A DNA stretch of 64,000 bases, from positions 58,794-122,793 of the forward strand of contig DATGEL010000094.1 of assembly GCA_035310145.1 (NCBI GenBank), given 5' to 3'. Positions 1 to 10,539 of this stretch are shown piece by piece. Under the pieces are notes generated by a model. The model saw nothing but the letters and a program-made list of their open reading frames with translations, did not search any database and was not told where the DNA came from. A program made the position numbers and the translations under genes. The stretch's first letter is position 1, and every line of letters begins with the position of its first letter. The DNA is from Dehalococcoidia bacterium. Lineage in GTDB: Bacteria > Chloroflexota > Dehalococcoidia > CAUJGQ01.

Positions 1-1
1 T

Positions 2-886
2 GAGGTGCCGGCCGGCGCCGTGTTCGGCTTCCTCGGCCCCAACGGCGCCGGCAAGACGACGGCGCTCAGCATTTTGGCCGGCCTCTCGCACCCCGACGGC
101 GGCGAGGCGCGCATCTGCGGGCACGACGTGGTGGCCGACGGCATGGCCGTGCGGCGGCGGATCGGCTTCCTGCGCCAGGACCCGCGCTTCTACACCTGGA
201 TGACCGGGCGTGAGGTGCTGCAGTTCACCGGCCGCTTCTTCGACCTGACCGCGGCCGAGCTCGACCGCCAGGCGGACGAGCTGCTGGCGCTGGTCGATCT
301 CTCCGGCGCGGCAAGCCGCACGATGGGCACCTACTCCGGCGGCATGCGCCAGCGGCTCGGCATCGCCCAGGCGCTGATGGGCCAGCCGGAGGTGCTGCTG
401 CTCGACGAGCCCTGCTCCTCGCTCGACCCGGCCGGGCGGCTGGAGGTGATCCAGATCATGGAGCGGCTGCGCGGCACGATCACCGTCTTCTACTCCACGC
501 ACATCTTGCAGGACGTGGAGCGCGTGGCCGACGCGGTGGCGATCACGGCCCGCGGCCGCACGGTGATGCAGGGCACCCTGCGCGAGCTGCTCGCCGGCAG
601 CCGCACGACGCTGCTGGTCGAAGTCGAGGGCGATCCGGTCGACCTGATCGCGGTGCTGCGGCGCGAGCGCTCGATCCAGAGCGTGGAGTGGGAGCAGACG
701 GGCGACACGGCGTTGCAGCGCCTGCGCCTGGAGGTGCGCGACCTGGCCGCCGCCCGCCGCGCGGTGCCCCCGATCGTTGTGCGCAGCGGCCTGCTCTTCG
801 TCGGCTGCCGGCCGGAGCAGCGCTCGCTGGAAGAGGTCTTCCTCGACCTGACCGACGGCGACAGCGGCGACATTACGAGGAAATAG
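2..886 (+). CDS. ABC transporter ATP-binding protein (5' end cut by window)
   Basis: This is the nucleotide-binding subunit of an ABC exporter; it hydrolyses ATP on the cytoplasmic face to drive the permease encoded next. Visible motifs are Walker A (GPNGAGKT) almost at the window edge, the ABC signature YSGGMRQRLG, Walker B VLLLDEP and the switch His in YSTHILQDVE, then about 90 residues of C-terminal domain. The frame is open to base 2 and the family normally has about 25 residues before Walker A, so the true start lies outside the window; the GTG at 5 is not the start. It is followed on the same strand by an ABC-2 type permease, a typical two-gene exporter. The substrate cannot be told from the sequence. 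Confidence 0.93.
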   Translation, partial: EVPAGAVFGFLGPNGAGKTTALSILAGLSHPDGGEARICGHDVVADGMAVRRRIGFLRQDPRFYTWMTGREVLQFTGRFFDLTAAELDRQADELLALVDLSGAASRTMGTYSGGMRQRLGIAQALMGQPEVLLLDEPCSSLDPAGRLEVIQIMERLRGTITVFYSTHILQDVERVADAVAITARGRTVMQGTLRELLAGSRTTLLVEVEGDPVDLIAVLRRERSIQSVEWEQTGDTALQRLRLEVRDLAAARRAVPPIVVRSGLLFVGCRPEQRSLEEVFLDLTDGDSGDITRK

Positions 887-955
887 GCACGAGGAGCCAG
901 GAAATTGGGAGGAGCGGCGTTCGCCTCTCGCTTCCGGTTGCTCGTTCCTGTCTCC
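886..955. repeat. heptanucleotide foldback array 1
   Basis: Starting at the stop codon of the ABC gene, the spacer reads as ten consecutive degenerate 7-mers. The left arm has GG-initial units (ggcacga, ggagcca, ggaaatt, gggagga). The right arm has T-initial units ending in TC or CC (tcgcctc, tcgcttc, tcgttcc, tgtctcc). The arms are roughly complementary, so the element could fold back. Similar arrays occur at seven other places in the window. Confidence 0.6.
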
Positions 956-994
956 TTACGAAACGAACACCGTCACAACGAAAGGACGACGGAC

Positions 995-1843
995 ATGGTC
1001 TCCTCAGACACACCGGCAGCAGTCCTGCACCGCTCCCCGGCCGGACGGCCGGAGAAGACCGCGTTCCTGGCGGGCGCACAAAACATCTTCCGCAAGGAAG
1101 TGCTGGAGTGGTTTCGCACACGGCGCTTTCTCGTCGCCAGCCTGCTGACCACGCTGCTGCTGGGCGTCGTGCCGGTGGGCGTCTTCCTGCACGAGGGCGG
1201 CCTGAGCCACGGCCGTTTCGTCCTCGCGCACGGCACCTACGACAACATGATGGAGGCGTGGATCGCGCTCTCCGTTACGCTGGGCAACTACCTGATGATC
1301 GCGCTGACGATGGGCATGCTGGTGCGGGAAGAGGAGACGGGCACGGCGCAATGGCTGTTCACCAAACCGGTCTCACGCGCCGGCTACGGCCTGGCGAAGT
1401 ACACCGCCAACGCGCTGGTCGCGATCCTCGCCGCGGTCGTTGTGCCCGGCCTGGTCTTCATCGGGCTGACGAACCTGCTGTTCAGCAACGGCATCGAGCA
1501 CTGGGGCGGCGCCTTCGGGGCGCTGGGCATCGCCTCGTTCCATGCGGCGGTCGTGATCGGCATCATCCTGGCGCTGAGCACGCTGTTCCGCTCGCAGGCG
1601 CCGGTGGCGGGCATCGTGATCGGCCTCGGCTTTCTTCCCCTGGTCGCGGCGGGCGCCCAGTCGGTCCGGCTGATCGCCTGGACGATCTTCGGCGCCCCGG
1701 TCTGGATGGGGCCGGCCGTGGCGGCGCCGCTGGCGCGGGGAACGGCGGTCCGCAGCTTTGAGGCGCTGGTGGTCTGGCTGCTGCTGACACCGCTGCTCGT
1801 CGCCTTCGCCTGCTGGCGGCTGACGCGCAAGCAGTTGCAGTAG
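995..1843 (+). CDS. ABC-2 type transporter permease
   Basis: Membrane subunit of the exporter whose ATPase precedes it. The protein (282 aa) begins with a cytoplasmic stretch of about 45 residues, then hydrophobic segments starting near FLVASLLTTLLLGVV; about six membrane spans can be counted, and the motif EEETGTAQWLFTKPVSR between spans 2 and 3 is typical of NosY/ABC-2 permeases, where a conserved E-x-GT sits before the second membrane pair. The ATG at 995 is preferred to the upstream in-frame GTG because AAAGGA lies a few bases ahead of it and the 90 extra bases would fall in the heptad repeat. Cargo unknown. Confidence 0.87.
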   Translation: MVSSDTPAAVLHRSPAGRPEKTAFLAGAQNIFRKEVLEWFRTRRFLVASLLTTLLLGVVPVGVFLHEGGLSHGRFVLAHGTYDNMMEAWIALSVTLGNYLMIALTMGMLVREEETGTAQWLFTKPVSRAGYGLAKYTANALVAILAAVVVPGLVFIGLTNLLFSNGIEHWGGAFGALGIASFHAAVVIGIILALSTLFRSQAPVAGIVIGLGFLPLVAAGAQSVRLIAWTIFGAPVWMGPAVAAPLARGTAVRSFEALVVWLLLTPLLVAFACWRLTRKQLQ

Positions 1844-1867
1844 GCGGGCGTTCGGCCCTCACCCCTG

Positions 1868-1983
1868 CCCCTCTCCCAATCCTGGGCGAGGGGTTTTCTG
1901 CGGTGCGCCGCCGAGATCGTGCGGGCCGTGAATCTGGATGCACTGCTCCCAATCCTGGGAGAGGGGTTTTCTGCGGTGCGCCG
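1868..1983. repeat. palindromic CCCTCTCCC/GGGCGAGGG element, two direct copies
   Basis: A hairpin-forming unit (CCCCTCTCCCA, short loop, TGGGCGAGGGG at 1868-1893) belongs to a 38-base segment, 1873-1910, that recurs at 1946-1983 with one difference and 35 bases between copies. Related palindromes lie at 6705, 29157, 29289, 39522, 41643 and 61973. The second copy ends about 90 bases before the next gene. Confidence 0.75.
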
Positions 1984-2069
1984 GCTTGCCAGCCCTGGCT
2001 GCGGCGATCCACGATGCGGCGGGGCGGGAAGCCTCGATGTCAACCGCGTCAGCCACGAAGGAGCCGGCT

Positions 2070-2471
2070 ATGCCAGACGCCGCCGGGCGCGAAGCGTTCC
2101 TCGCGCAACACCGCTTCTGTGTGCTGGGCACGCTGCGCAAGGACGGCCGCGCCCGGCTCTCGCCGATGGCCTATCTCTACGAAGACGGCAAGATCATTAT
2201 CTCCACCACGCGCACACGCGGCGGCGGCCGCACGGCGAAGGCCGACCCGCGCGTCACCGTCTGCATCATCAATTTGGAAAACCGGGGCGAATACCTCACC
2301 GTCTACGGCCAGGCCGAGGTCTACGAAGACGAGGCGATGACGCTGCGCCTGTTCGAGATGTTCCGCCGCAAGAAGCTGGAGGGCGCCGAGCGGGAGCAGG
2401 CGCGCGAGGAGATTCACCGCGACGGCCGCGTGATCCTGCGCATCACGCCGCAGGAGTTCTATCCGCGCTGA
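2070..2471 (+). CDS. pyridoxamine 5'-phosphate oxidase-family (split-barrel flavin/F420-binding) protein
   Basis: Small protein (133 aa) of the PNPOx-like split beta-barrel fold, which binds FMN or F420 and usually acts as a cytoplasmic reductase of small molecules. Supporting signals are the opening FLAQHRFCVLGTLRKDGR, the SPMAYLYEDGKIIIST strand pair and the KADPRVTVCII segment characteristic of this family. The ATG at 2070 is chosen because AAGGAG sits six bases upstream; earlier in-frame ATGs would read through the palindromic repeat. Whether FMN or F420 is used cannot be decided, and the natural substrate is unknown. It stands alone on the plus strand between the ABC genes and a minus-strand regulator pair. 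Confidence 0.83.
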   Translation: MPDAAGREAFLAQHRFCVLGTLRKDGRARLSPMAYLYEDGKIIISTTRTRGGGRTAKADPRVTVCIINLENRGEYLTVYGQAEVYEDEAMTLRLFEMFRRKKLEGAEREQAREEIHRDGRVILRITPQEFYPR

Positions 2472-2679
2472 CGCGCACGCTCAGCGCCAGGCCGCACCGG
2501 CCACCTGCAGCGCCTCGCGGGCGGCGCGCGAAGCGCCGAACAGCGCGGAGGGCGGTACCCTGCCTGCCGCGGCCTCTGCCGGGCGCGCCGCGCCTGCCTC
2601 GGTCGCGTGCGGGCAACCCCAGCCGGGGCCAAGCGGGCAAAGGACTTCGTACCGCAAAGTCAGCGGGCAAAAAAAGAGG

Positions 2680-3057
2680 TCACGCCGGGTTCTGCTGTCC
2701 TCGTGCTGCACGAATCAGCGCCTCCATGTGATCCAGATACCGCTCCAGGGCGCGGCGCCCGGCGGGGGCCAGCCGGAACTCCGTCTTCGGCACGCGGCCG
2801 TCGAACGACTTCGTGCAGGCGATGTAGTCCGCCTCTTCCAGCCGGCGCGCGTGCACGGAGAGGTTGCCGTCCGTGGCGCGCAGCAGGCGCCGCAGATCGG
2901 TGAAGCTCAGCGTCTCGTTCACGGCGAGGGCGCTGAGGATGCCCAGCCGCATGCGATCGTGCACAAGCCGATCGAGGTCGGCGGCCTGGGCGCCGCCTGC
3001 CAGGGCCGCAAAGCTCGAATCGTCGTCATCACGCCTGAGGGCGCGTTCCTTAGCCAC
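2680..3057 (-). CDS. winged-helix transcriptional regulator
   Basis: A 125-residue single-domain DNA-binding protein of the MarR/ArsR-like winged-helix class. After a charged N-terminus (KERALRRDDDD) come LVHDRMRLGILSAL, the helix-turn-helix core LSFTDLRRLLRATDGNLSVH as recognition region, and the wing KSFDGRVPKTEFRLAPAGR, ending in a helix that probably dimerises. It is the second gene of a minus-strand pair: its start overlaps the end of the upstream membrane-protein gene by 8 bases, so the two are almost certainly cotranscribed. Such regulator plus membrane-protein pairs are common, but the ligand and targets are unknown. Confidence 0.82.
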   Translation of the reverse strand: MAKERALRRDDDDSSFAALAGGAQAADLDRLVHDRMRLGILSALAVNETLSFTDLRRLLRATDGNLSVHARRLEEADYIACTKSFDGRVPKTEFRLAPAGRRALERYLDHMEALIRAARGQQNPA

Positions 3058-3664
3058 CGTGCCTCCTCGCGATCGCCAGGCCGAAGGCGACGTGCAGTCC
3101 GCCGAAACCGGCCGCCATGAAGGCGTCGCCCCAGGCGGCCGGCGCCGCCAGCGCCACGGCGCCCAGCGCCATGAAGCAGGCGCCCATCAGCGGCAGGATC
3201 TTGATCGAGAAGGCGCCGCCGGTGATGACGCCGGCGCCGTAGAGCAAGAGCCACGTGCCGGGAATCGCGGCGAACAGCCCGTTGTGATCGAGCACCAGTG
3301 TCAGCACGATGCTGGCAAGAAAGGGCGGCGCGAAGTTGATCAGGCAGCGCCGCGCCGGGCCGCGCACCACGGAAACCTGCGCCAGGTGCGCCCGCCGCCC
3401 GATGCAGACCGCCGCGATCGCCAGGGCCAGCAGCGCCTCACCGATCCAGACCGCCAGCCAGGCGTGGCGGCTCGCCTGCGCCGCGGCGAGCGGCGCCGCC
3501 AGCAGCGCCGTCAGCCCCATCAGCACGACGCCAACGCCGGAGACGGCGGTGAACGACCCGGCCGACTCCATCGTCTCGCGGATGAAGCGCAGGTTGTCGA
3601 CTGCGCGGCCGTGCAGCGAAGCCGGCTCCGGGGGCCAGGGCGAGATCGGCCGTCTGGACGCCAT
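3050..3664 (-). CDS. membrane protein paired with winged-helix regulator
   Basis: A 204-residue hydrophobic protein of unknown function. Four or five membrane spans are visible: around SGVGVVLMGLTALLAAPLA, AWLAVWIGEALLALAIAAVCI, FLASIVLTLVLDHNGLFAAI, GTWLLLYGAGVITGGAFSI and LMGACFMALGAVALAAPAA. The N-terminal 35 residues are soluble and likely cytoplasmic. It overlaps the regulator gene by 8 bases, indicating one transcript and perhaps signal sensing or being the regulated target. No catalytic motif is recognisable. Confidence 0.75.
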   Translation of the reverse strand: MASRRPISPWPPEPASLHGRAVDNLRFIRETMESAGSFTAVSGVGVVLMGLTALLAAPLAAAQASRHAWLAVWIGEALLALAIAAVCIGRRAHLAQVSVVRGPARRCLINFAPPFLASIVLTLVLDHNGLFAAIPGTWLLLYGAGVITGGAFSIKILPLMGACFMALGAVALAAPAAWGDAFMAAGFGGLHVAFGLAIARRHGG

Positions 3665-3758
3665 AGCGGCACGCTACGCCGGCGCGCCACGCGTGTCAAG
3701 TACTTTGCGATGCCAAGTAGCAGCCCGCCGCTCCGCGCCCGCGCGGCGCCCGGCAAGG

Positions 3759-4238
3759 TCAGGTGAGCGAGACGATCGTGAGCCGCCGGTTGCCGTTGGG
3801 CGCGGCCACTTCCACCAGATCGCCGGCGCGGCGGCCCAGCAGCGCCTTGCCCACGGGCGAGCCGTCGCTGATCCTGCCGCGGATCACGTCCACCTCTTCG
3901 ATCGAGCCGACGATCTGGTAGGTCTGCTCCGGCCCGTCCTCCGGTTTGACGACGACAGTGCTGCCGAGCTGCACGGTGCCGGTGCGCTTCGCCGCGGCCG
4001 GATCGATGATCTCGGCGCGGGCCACCGTGTCTTCAAGCAATAGAATGCGCTTTTCGACCTGCGCCTGCTCTTCCTTGGCGAACTCGAAGCCCGGCTCGTC
4101 TTCGGTGCTGAGATTGCTCTCGCGCGCCTGCTCCAACGAGGCGGCCATCTGCGGCCGGCGCACGTTGCGCAGGTACTCCAGCTCTTCCTGCAGTTTCGCC
4201 AACCCATCGCGGGTGAGAGCGACTCGATCTTCGGCCAC
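3759..4238 (-). CDS. GreA/GreB-family transcription elongation factor
   Basis: At 159 residues it matches GreA length (about 158). The N-terminal coiled coil (LTRDGLAKLQEELEYLRNVR to KRILLLEDTVARAEII) normally enters the RNA polymerase secondary channel; the C-terminal FKBP-like domain carries GSTVVVKPEDG and ISDGSPVGKALLGRRAGDLVEV, the latter a strong Gre signature. The GTG at 4238 follows a G-rich ribosome-binding stretch; longer in-frame starts add proline/arginine-rich sequence unlike the family. The coil tip reads SNLSTEDEPGFEFAKEEQ rather than the usual HGDLSENAEY type, so the acidic pair is present in altered form and cleavage-stimulating activity is not certain. Divergent from the M16 protease. 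Confidence 0.85.
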   Translation of the reverse strand: MAEDRVALTRDGLAKLQEELEYLRNVRRPQMAASLEQARESNLSTEDEPGFEFAKEEQAQVEKRILLLEDTVARAEIIDPAAAKRTGTVQLGSTVVVKPEDGPEQTYQIVGSIEEVDVIRGRISDGSPVGKALLGRRAGDLVEVAAPNGNRRLTIVSLT

Positions 4239-4582
4239 GGCGTTGTTCCCCCGGCCGGCGGCAAGGCCGGCCGTGCTCCCAAAATGCGGCAGCGGCGCGC
4301 ATGCGCGCCGCAACCGCAGCCATCGTAGCGGATTCACCGCCCGCGCCCGCCGGCGCCGGCAGGCAAAACCAGATGCTAGTGTAGCCCACCCCCGCGCGCC
4401 GCGATACCGGCCCAGACGCCGTTTGCCGGCCGCAAGAAGTAGCCCGCGGCCGGCGCCGGAGACAGGAATGCCAGTGTCTGGCCTTGCGCTGCCGCCGCAC
4501 GGGATAATCAGGCCCAGCCGGCACGGCAGCGAGGGGAAATGATGATCCGTACGCACGATCCCGTCTCAGCGGCGGCCCGCCC
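4239..4582. other. divergent intergenic region with 20-bp perfect palindrome
   Basis: These 344 bases separate the GreA-type gene and the M16 protease, so promoters for both should lie here. The only clear structure is a perfect palindrome at 4292-4311, GCGGCGCGCATGCGCGCCGC, which could be an operator or form a cruciform. No open frame with a convincing product and no RNA gene was seen. Confidence 0.45.
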
Positions 4583-7522
<2,940 letters not shown>

Positions 7523-7583
7523 GCAGGGTTCGTCCGACGAGAACGAGCCTGCCGTACACTGAGAGCGAAAGCGCAGGTGTGCG

Positions 7584-8144
7584 ATGGCGAACGCCCCGGC
7601 TCAACGGCTCCTGACCGTCGACGATCTGCTGGCGCTGCCGGATGACGGCGAGCACGAATACGAGCTCGTGTGCGGAAAGCTGGTGCCGATGCCCCCACCC
7701 AACTGGCGATCCTCGGTCGTGGCAATGAACGCTGCAATTGAGATCGGCTCCTTCGTTAAGCTACACAAGCTGGGATTTTGCTTCGGAGCCGACGGCGGCT
7801 TCGTCCTGGAGCACGATCCGGATACCGTGCGCATTCCCGATTGCGCTTTTGTTCGGGCAGAGCGGATCGAGCGCGAGGCGCCGGAGCGAGGCATCTGGCC
7901 CGGTGCGCCGGACCTAGCGGTCGAGGTGCTCTCGCCCAGCAACCGTTTCACCGAGATGGCCGAGAAGGTCGAAGACTACCTGCGCTCAGGCGTGCGCCTT
8001 GTCTGGGTGATCGACCCGGAGGCTCGGGTGGCCTTCATCTACGCGCCGAACCGGCCGGTCATGCGCGTCGCCGAGAGCGGCGTCCTCTCCGGCGAAGACG
8101 TCATCCCCGGCTTCACTCTGAACCTGGCCGAGATCTGGGCATGA
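7584..8144 (+). CDS. Uma2 family (DUF820) PD-(D/E)XK-type nuclease
   Basis: A 186-residue protein of the Uma2/DUF820 family, abundant in Cyanobacteria, Chloroflexi and Planctomycetes and assigned to the restriction-endonuclease-like fold. Diagnostic elements are LTVDDLLALPDDGEHEYELV at the N-terminus, VRIPDCAFVRAERI and the core PDLAVEVLSPSNR with the downstream EKVEDYLRSGVRLVWVIDP, supplying the acidic and lysine residues expected of a PD-(D/E)XK site. The biological role of the family is unresolved; members often sit in mobile or defence-rich zones, which matches this location beside decayed genes and toxin-antitoxin pairs. Confidence 0.85.
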   Translation: MANAPAQRLLTVDDLLALPDDGEHEYELVCGKLVPMPPPNWRSSVVAMNAAIEIGSFVKLHKLGFCFGADGGFVLEHDPDTVRIPDCAFVRAERIEREAPERGIWPGAPDLAVEVLSPSNRFTEMAEKVEDYLRSGVRLVWVIDPEARVAFIYAPNRPVMRVAESGVLSGEDVIPGFTLNLAEIWA

Positions 8145-8207
8145 CCGCCGCCTCGGACCGGCCCGGACCCGTTCGCCAATGCACGCAGCGCCCACGTTGA
8201 TCTCGGC

Positions 8208-8661
8208 GTGAGCGCGGCGATCGTGCCCTTGCTAGAATGGGCCGAATCGTTCGGCGCCAGCGCGTGGACGGCCCGGCCCCTGCCCACGGGCACGATCACG
8301 TTTCTCTTCACGGACGTGGAGGGTTCCTCCCGGCCGTGGGAGGAGCACCCCGTCGCCATGCGCCGGGCCATGGCCCGCCACGATGCGCTGCTCACCGAGA
8401 TTTTCGAACAGCATGACGGCGTGGCCGTGCGGCCCGCCTTGCGGGCGCACCGGGCCCGCGGCGCGCCTGTTGGGTGCAGCGGTCGGACGGTGGGAAGCGA
8501 CCGGCATCCCGGTGCCGCCCCGCTCCGGCATTCAGAGCTATAGCGAAGCGACCAAGGCGATCCGAGAGGGCATAGGGAATGCTGCCTTCGACGCTGCCTG
8601 GGCTGAGGGCCGCGCCATGTCGCTGGAACAAGCTGTCGCCTATGCTCTCTCCGACGTCTGA
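8208..8661 (+). pseudogene. collapsed adenylate-cyclase/LuxR-type regulator gene (large internal deletion)
   Basis: The 5' part (frame of 8208) encodes the start of a class III nucleotidyl cyclase domain, TGTITFLFTDVEGSSRPWEE, with the metal-binding Asp of FTDVEGS. From about 8455, in another frame, it encodes the typical C-terminus of the large cyclase or LuxR-ATPase-TPR regulators: GPAARLLGAA, then AAFDAAWAEGRAMSLEQAVA, ending at 8661. Full-length relatives are about 700-1100 residues, so more than 2 kb is missing between roughly 8424 and 8455 and the halves are out of frame. It cannot make a working protein. The reading is by family resemblance and is strong for both ends. Confidence 0.75.
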
Positions 8662-8751
8662 GCGCCGCAGCCGGATGGGTGCGCTGGCCAACGCCTTGCC
8701 GCGCCTATACTGAATGTGGGGGCGATGCGGCTACCCAGGGAGCTTGCGGCA

Positions 8752-9102
8752 ATGGCGACCGAGACGGTAAGCGAAGCGGAGAAAATGCGGCGCGTGCCCG
8801 GAGTGTACTTCGCCACCGAGCCGTCGGGCCGCTGCGCCAAGGTCGCGGGCACGGGCATCGGCGTCTGGGAGATCATCGACGGCGCCCGCACGATCACCGA
8901 GCCAGGCCTCTCGCTCGCCGAGCGGGTGGCCCTGGGCTACGATTGGCTCACGCCCGCGCAGCGGCAAGCGGCGCTCGACTACTACGCGGCCTTCCCCGAC
9001 GAGATCGACGCCCACCTCGCCCGTCAGGACGCGATCACGCCCGAATGGGTGCGAGCACATTTCCCGCGATTGCCCGGTCAGCCGCGCCCGCCGCGGACGT
9101 AA
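8752..9102 (+). CDS. DUF433-type antitoxin-like protein
   Basis: A 116-residue protein of the DUF433 group, small helix-turn-helix-like antitoxins usually paired with a DUF5615 PIN-like toxin. The central part GVYFATEPSGRCAKVAGTGI-GVWEIIDGAR followed by LGYDWLTPAQRQAALDYYAA is the family core (winged-helix then an alpha-helical tail). The ATG at 8752 is preferred for AGGGAG nine bases upstream; ATG 8725 is an alternative. Its 3' end overlaps the convergent toxin-like gene by 25 bases, unlike the usual same-strand arrangement. Confidence 0.72.
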   Translation: MATETVSEAEKMRRVPGVYFATEPSGRCAKVAGTGIGVWEIIDGARTITEPGLSLAERVALGYDWLTPAQRQAALDYYAAFPDEIDAHLARQDAITPEWVRAHFPRLPGQPRPPRT

Positions 9103-9440
9103 TCGACCATGTACGCCGGCATGCCGTCCGGATGCTCCCGCTCGTAACGCGCGATCGATGCGGCGATGCCAAAGTGATCGCCTTGGCCTATGGATTCTGG
9201 GACGAGCAGCACCCCGGCGTGAGGGCGAGCGTCCTCCGCGAAGGCGAAGGTCAACTCGGTGAAGTCCTCCCGATCGCGCGTGACGATCACCCGCCCCTCT
9301 GCCGCGGCGTAGTCGAGCTGTTCCTCGTCCGTGCGGCCCTTGCGCCCCAGTTCCTCGACGCAGACGGCATCGAGTTGAAAGCGCAGGCGGCAGATCCTCG
9401 CGCTCGCGGCAGAGAGGTGCTCGTCCAGCAGATAGCGCAT
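9078..9440 (-). CDS. DUF5615 PIN-like toxin
   Basis: A 120-residue PIN-like protein; the family resembles ribonuclease toxins. It begins MRYLLDEHLSAA, with the first acidic residue in LLDEH, followed by GRTDEEQLDYAAAEGRVIVT-RDREDF, where the conserved DEE and RD-D acidic positions fit a metal-dependent nuclease site. Upstream in-frame starts only add an arginine-rich tail, so the ATG at 9440 is used. It lies tail to tail with the DUF433 gene and overlaps it by 25 bases; the partners would therefore be made from opposing transcripts. Confidence 0.78.
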   Translation of the reverse strand: MRYLLDEHLSAASARICRLRFQLDAVCVEELGRKGRTDEEQLDYAAAEGRVIVTRDREDFTELTFAFAEDARPHAGVLLVPESIGQGDHFGIAASIARYEREHPDGMPAYMVDYVRGGRG

Positions 9441-9556
9441 CCATCCCTCGCGCCCACGTCGTCTGCTGCATCGTGGTGGAACGGCGGTGCAACGATCGAG
9501 CGGCGCTGGCATAATGGCCGCGCGGAGCAACGGCAGAACAGCGCGGGAGGGCGACA

Positions 9557-10516
9557 ATGACGAGCGCGGGTGTGATCGTGGGCAGCGGCAACTTCAGCTA
9601 CGAGGCGCTGCCGGCCTGGGAGCAGATGCCGGCGGGGATGACGCCACGCGAATGCCCTGCGGTGGCCGTCAACTCCCAGGACCACGTGTATGTGATGACG
9701 CGCAATGCAGCGTATCCGGTGCTGGTCTTCGATCGGGGCGGCCGTTTCCTGCGCAGCTTTGGCCAGGGGCTGTTCAGCGAGCGCACGCACGGCCTCTGGA
9801 TCGCGCCCGACGACACGGTCTACTGCGCCGACGACGGCACGCATGTGATCACGAAGTTTTCACCGAAAGACGAGCTGTTGCTCACGATCGGCAGGCGCGG
9901 CGAGCCGGCGCCGAAGTGGAGCGGCAAGCCCTTCAACCGGCCCACGCACGCGGCGCAGTCGCGCAAGACCGGCCACATCTTCATCAGCGACGGCTACGGC
10001 AACTCGCACGTGCACAAATACACGGAGTCCGGCGAGTACGTCAGCACCTGGGGCGGCACCGGCATCGACGCCGGCCAGTTCATCTGGCCGCACAACATCG
10101 CCGTCGACGACGACGACCGCGTCCTGATCGCCGACCGCGAGGCGCACCGCGTGCAGATCTTCGACGCCAACGGCGCCTTCCTCACGATGTGGAACAACAT
10201 CCACCGCCCGGACGGCATGACGATCGGCCCGGACGGCAACATCTACATCGGCGAGCTGAACGGCATGAGCGGTCCGGACGATGCGCCCGGCCTCGGCCAC
10301 CGCGTCAGCATCCTCAGCCCCAAGGGTGAGTTGCTCGGCCGTCTCGGCGATGCGCACGAAGGCGAGGCGCCGGGGCAGTTCATCGCGCCGCACGGTATCG
10401 CCGTCGACTCGCACGGCGACATCTACGTGGGCGAGGTCAGCTACACGATCCGCGGCAGTCACATGGATCCGCCGCGCGAGCTGCGCAGCTTCTCCAAGCT
10501 GCGGCGCGTCGGCTGA
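9557..10516 (+). CDS. NHL-repeat six-bladed beta-propeller protein
   Basis: A 319-residue protein built from NHL-type repeats: HVYVMTRNAAYPVLVFDRGG, TVYCADDGTHVITKFSP, HIFISDGYGNSHVHKYTESG, RVLIADREAHRVQIFDANG, NIYIGELNGMSG and DIYVGEVSYTIRG. The blades resemble peptidyl-alpha-hydroxyglycine lyases and SMP-30-like proteins, but no enzyme assignment is safe. No signal peptide is present. The ATG follows GAGGGCGACA. The last 65 bases are about 80% identical to 11535-11599, a detached copy of this C-terminus on the other side of the RES/Xre module. Confidence 0.82.
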   Translation: MTSAGVIVGSGNFSYEALPAWEQMPAGMTPRECPAVAVNSQDHVYVMTRNAAYPVLVFDRGGRFLRSFGQGLFSERTHGLWIAPDDTVYCADDGTHVITKFSPKDELLLTIGRRGEPAPKWSGKPFNRPTHAAQSRKTGHIFISDGYGNSHVHKYTESGEYVSTWGGTGIDAGQFIWPHNIAVDDDDRVLIADREAHRVQIFDANGAFLTMWNNIHRPDGMTIGPDGNIYIGELNGMSGPDDAPGLGHRVSILSPKGELLGRLGDAHEGEAPGQFIAPHGIAVDSHGDIYVGEVSYTIRGSHMDPPRELRSFSKLRRVG

Positions 10517-10539
10517 GGCTGGCCGGCGGGCTATTCGTG

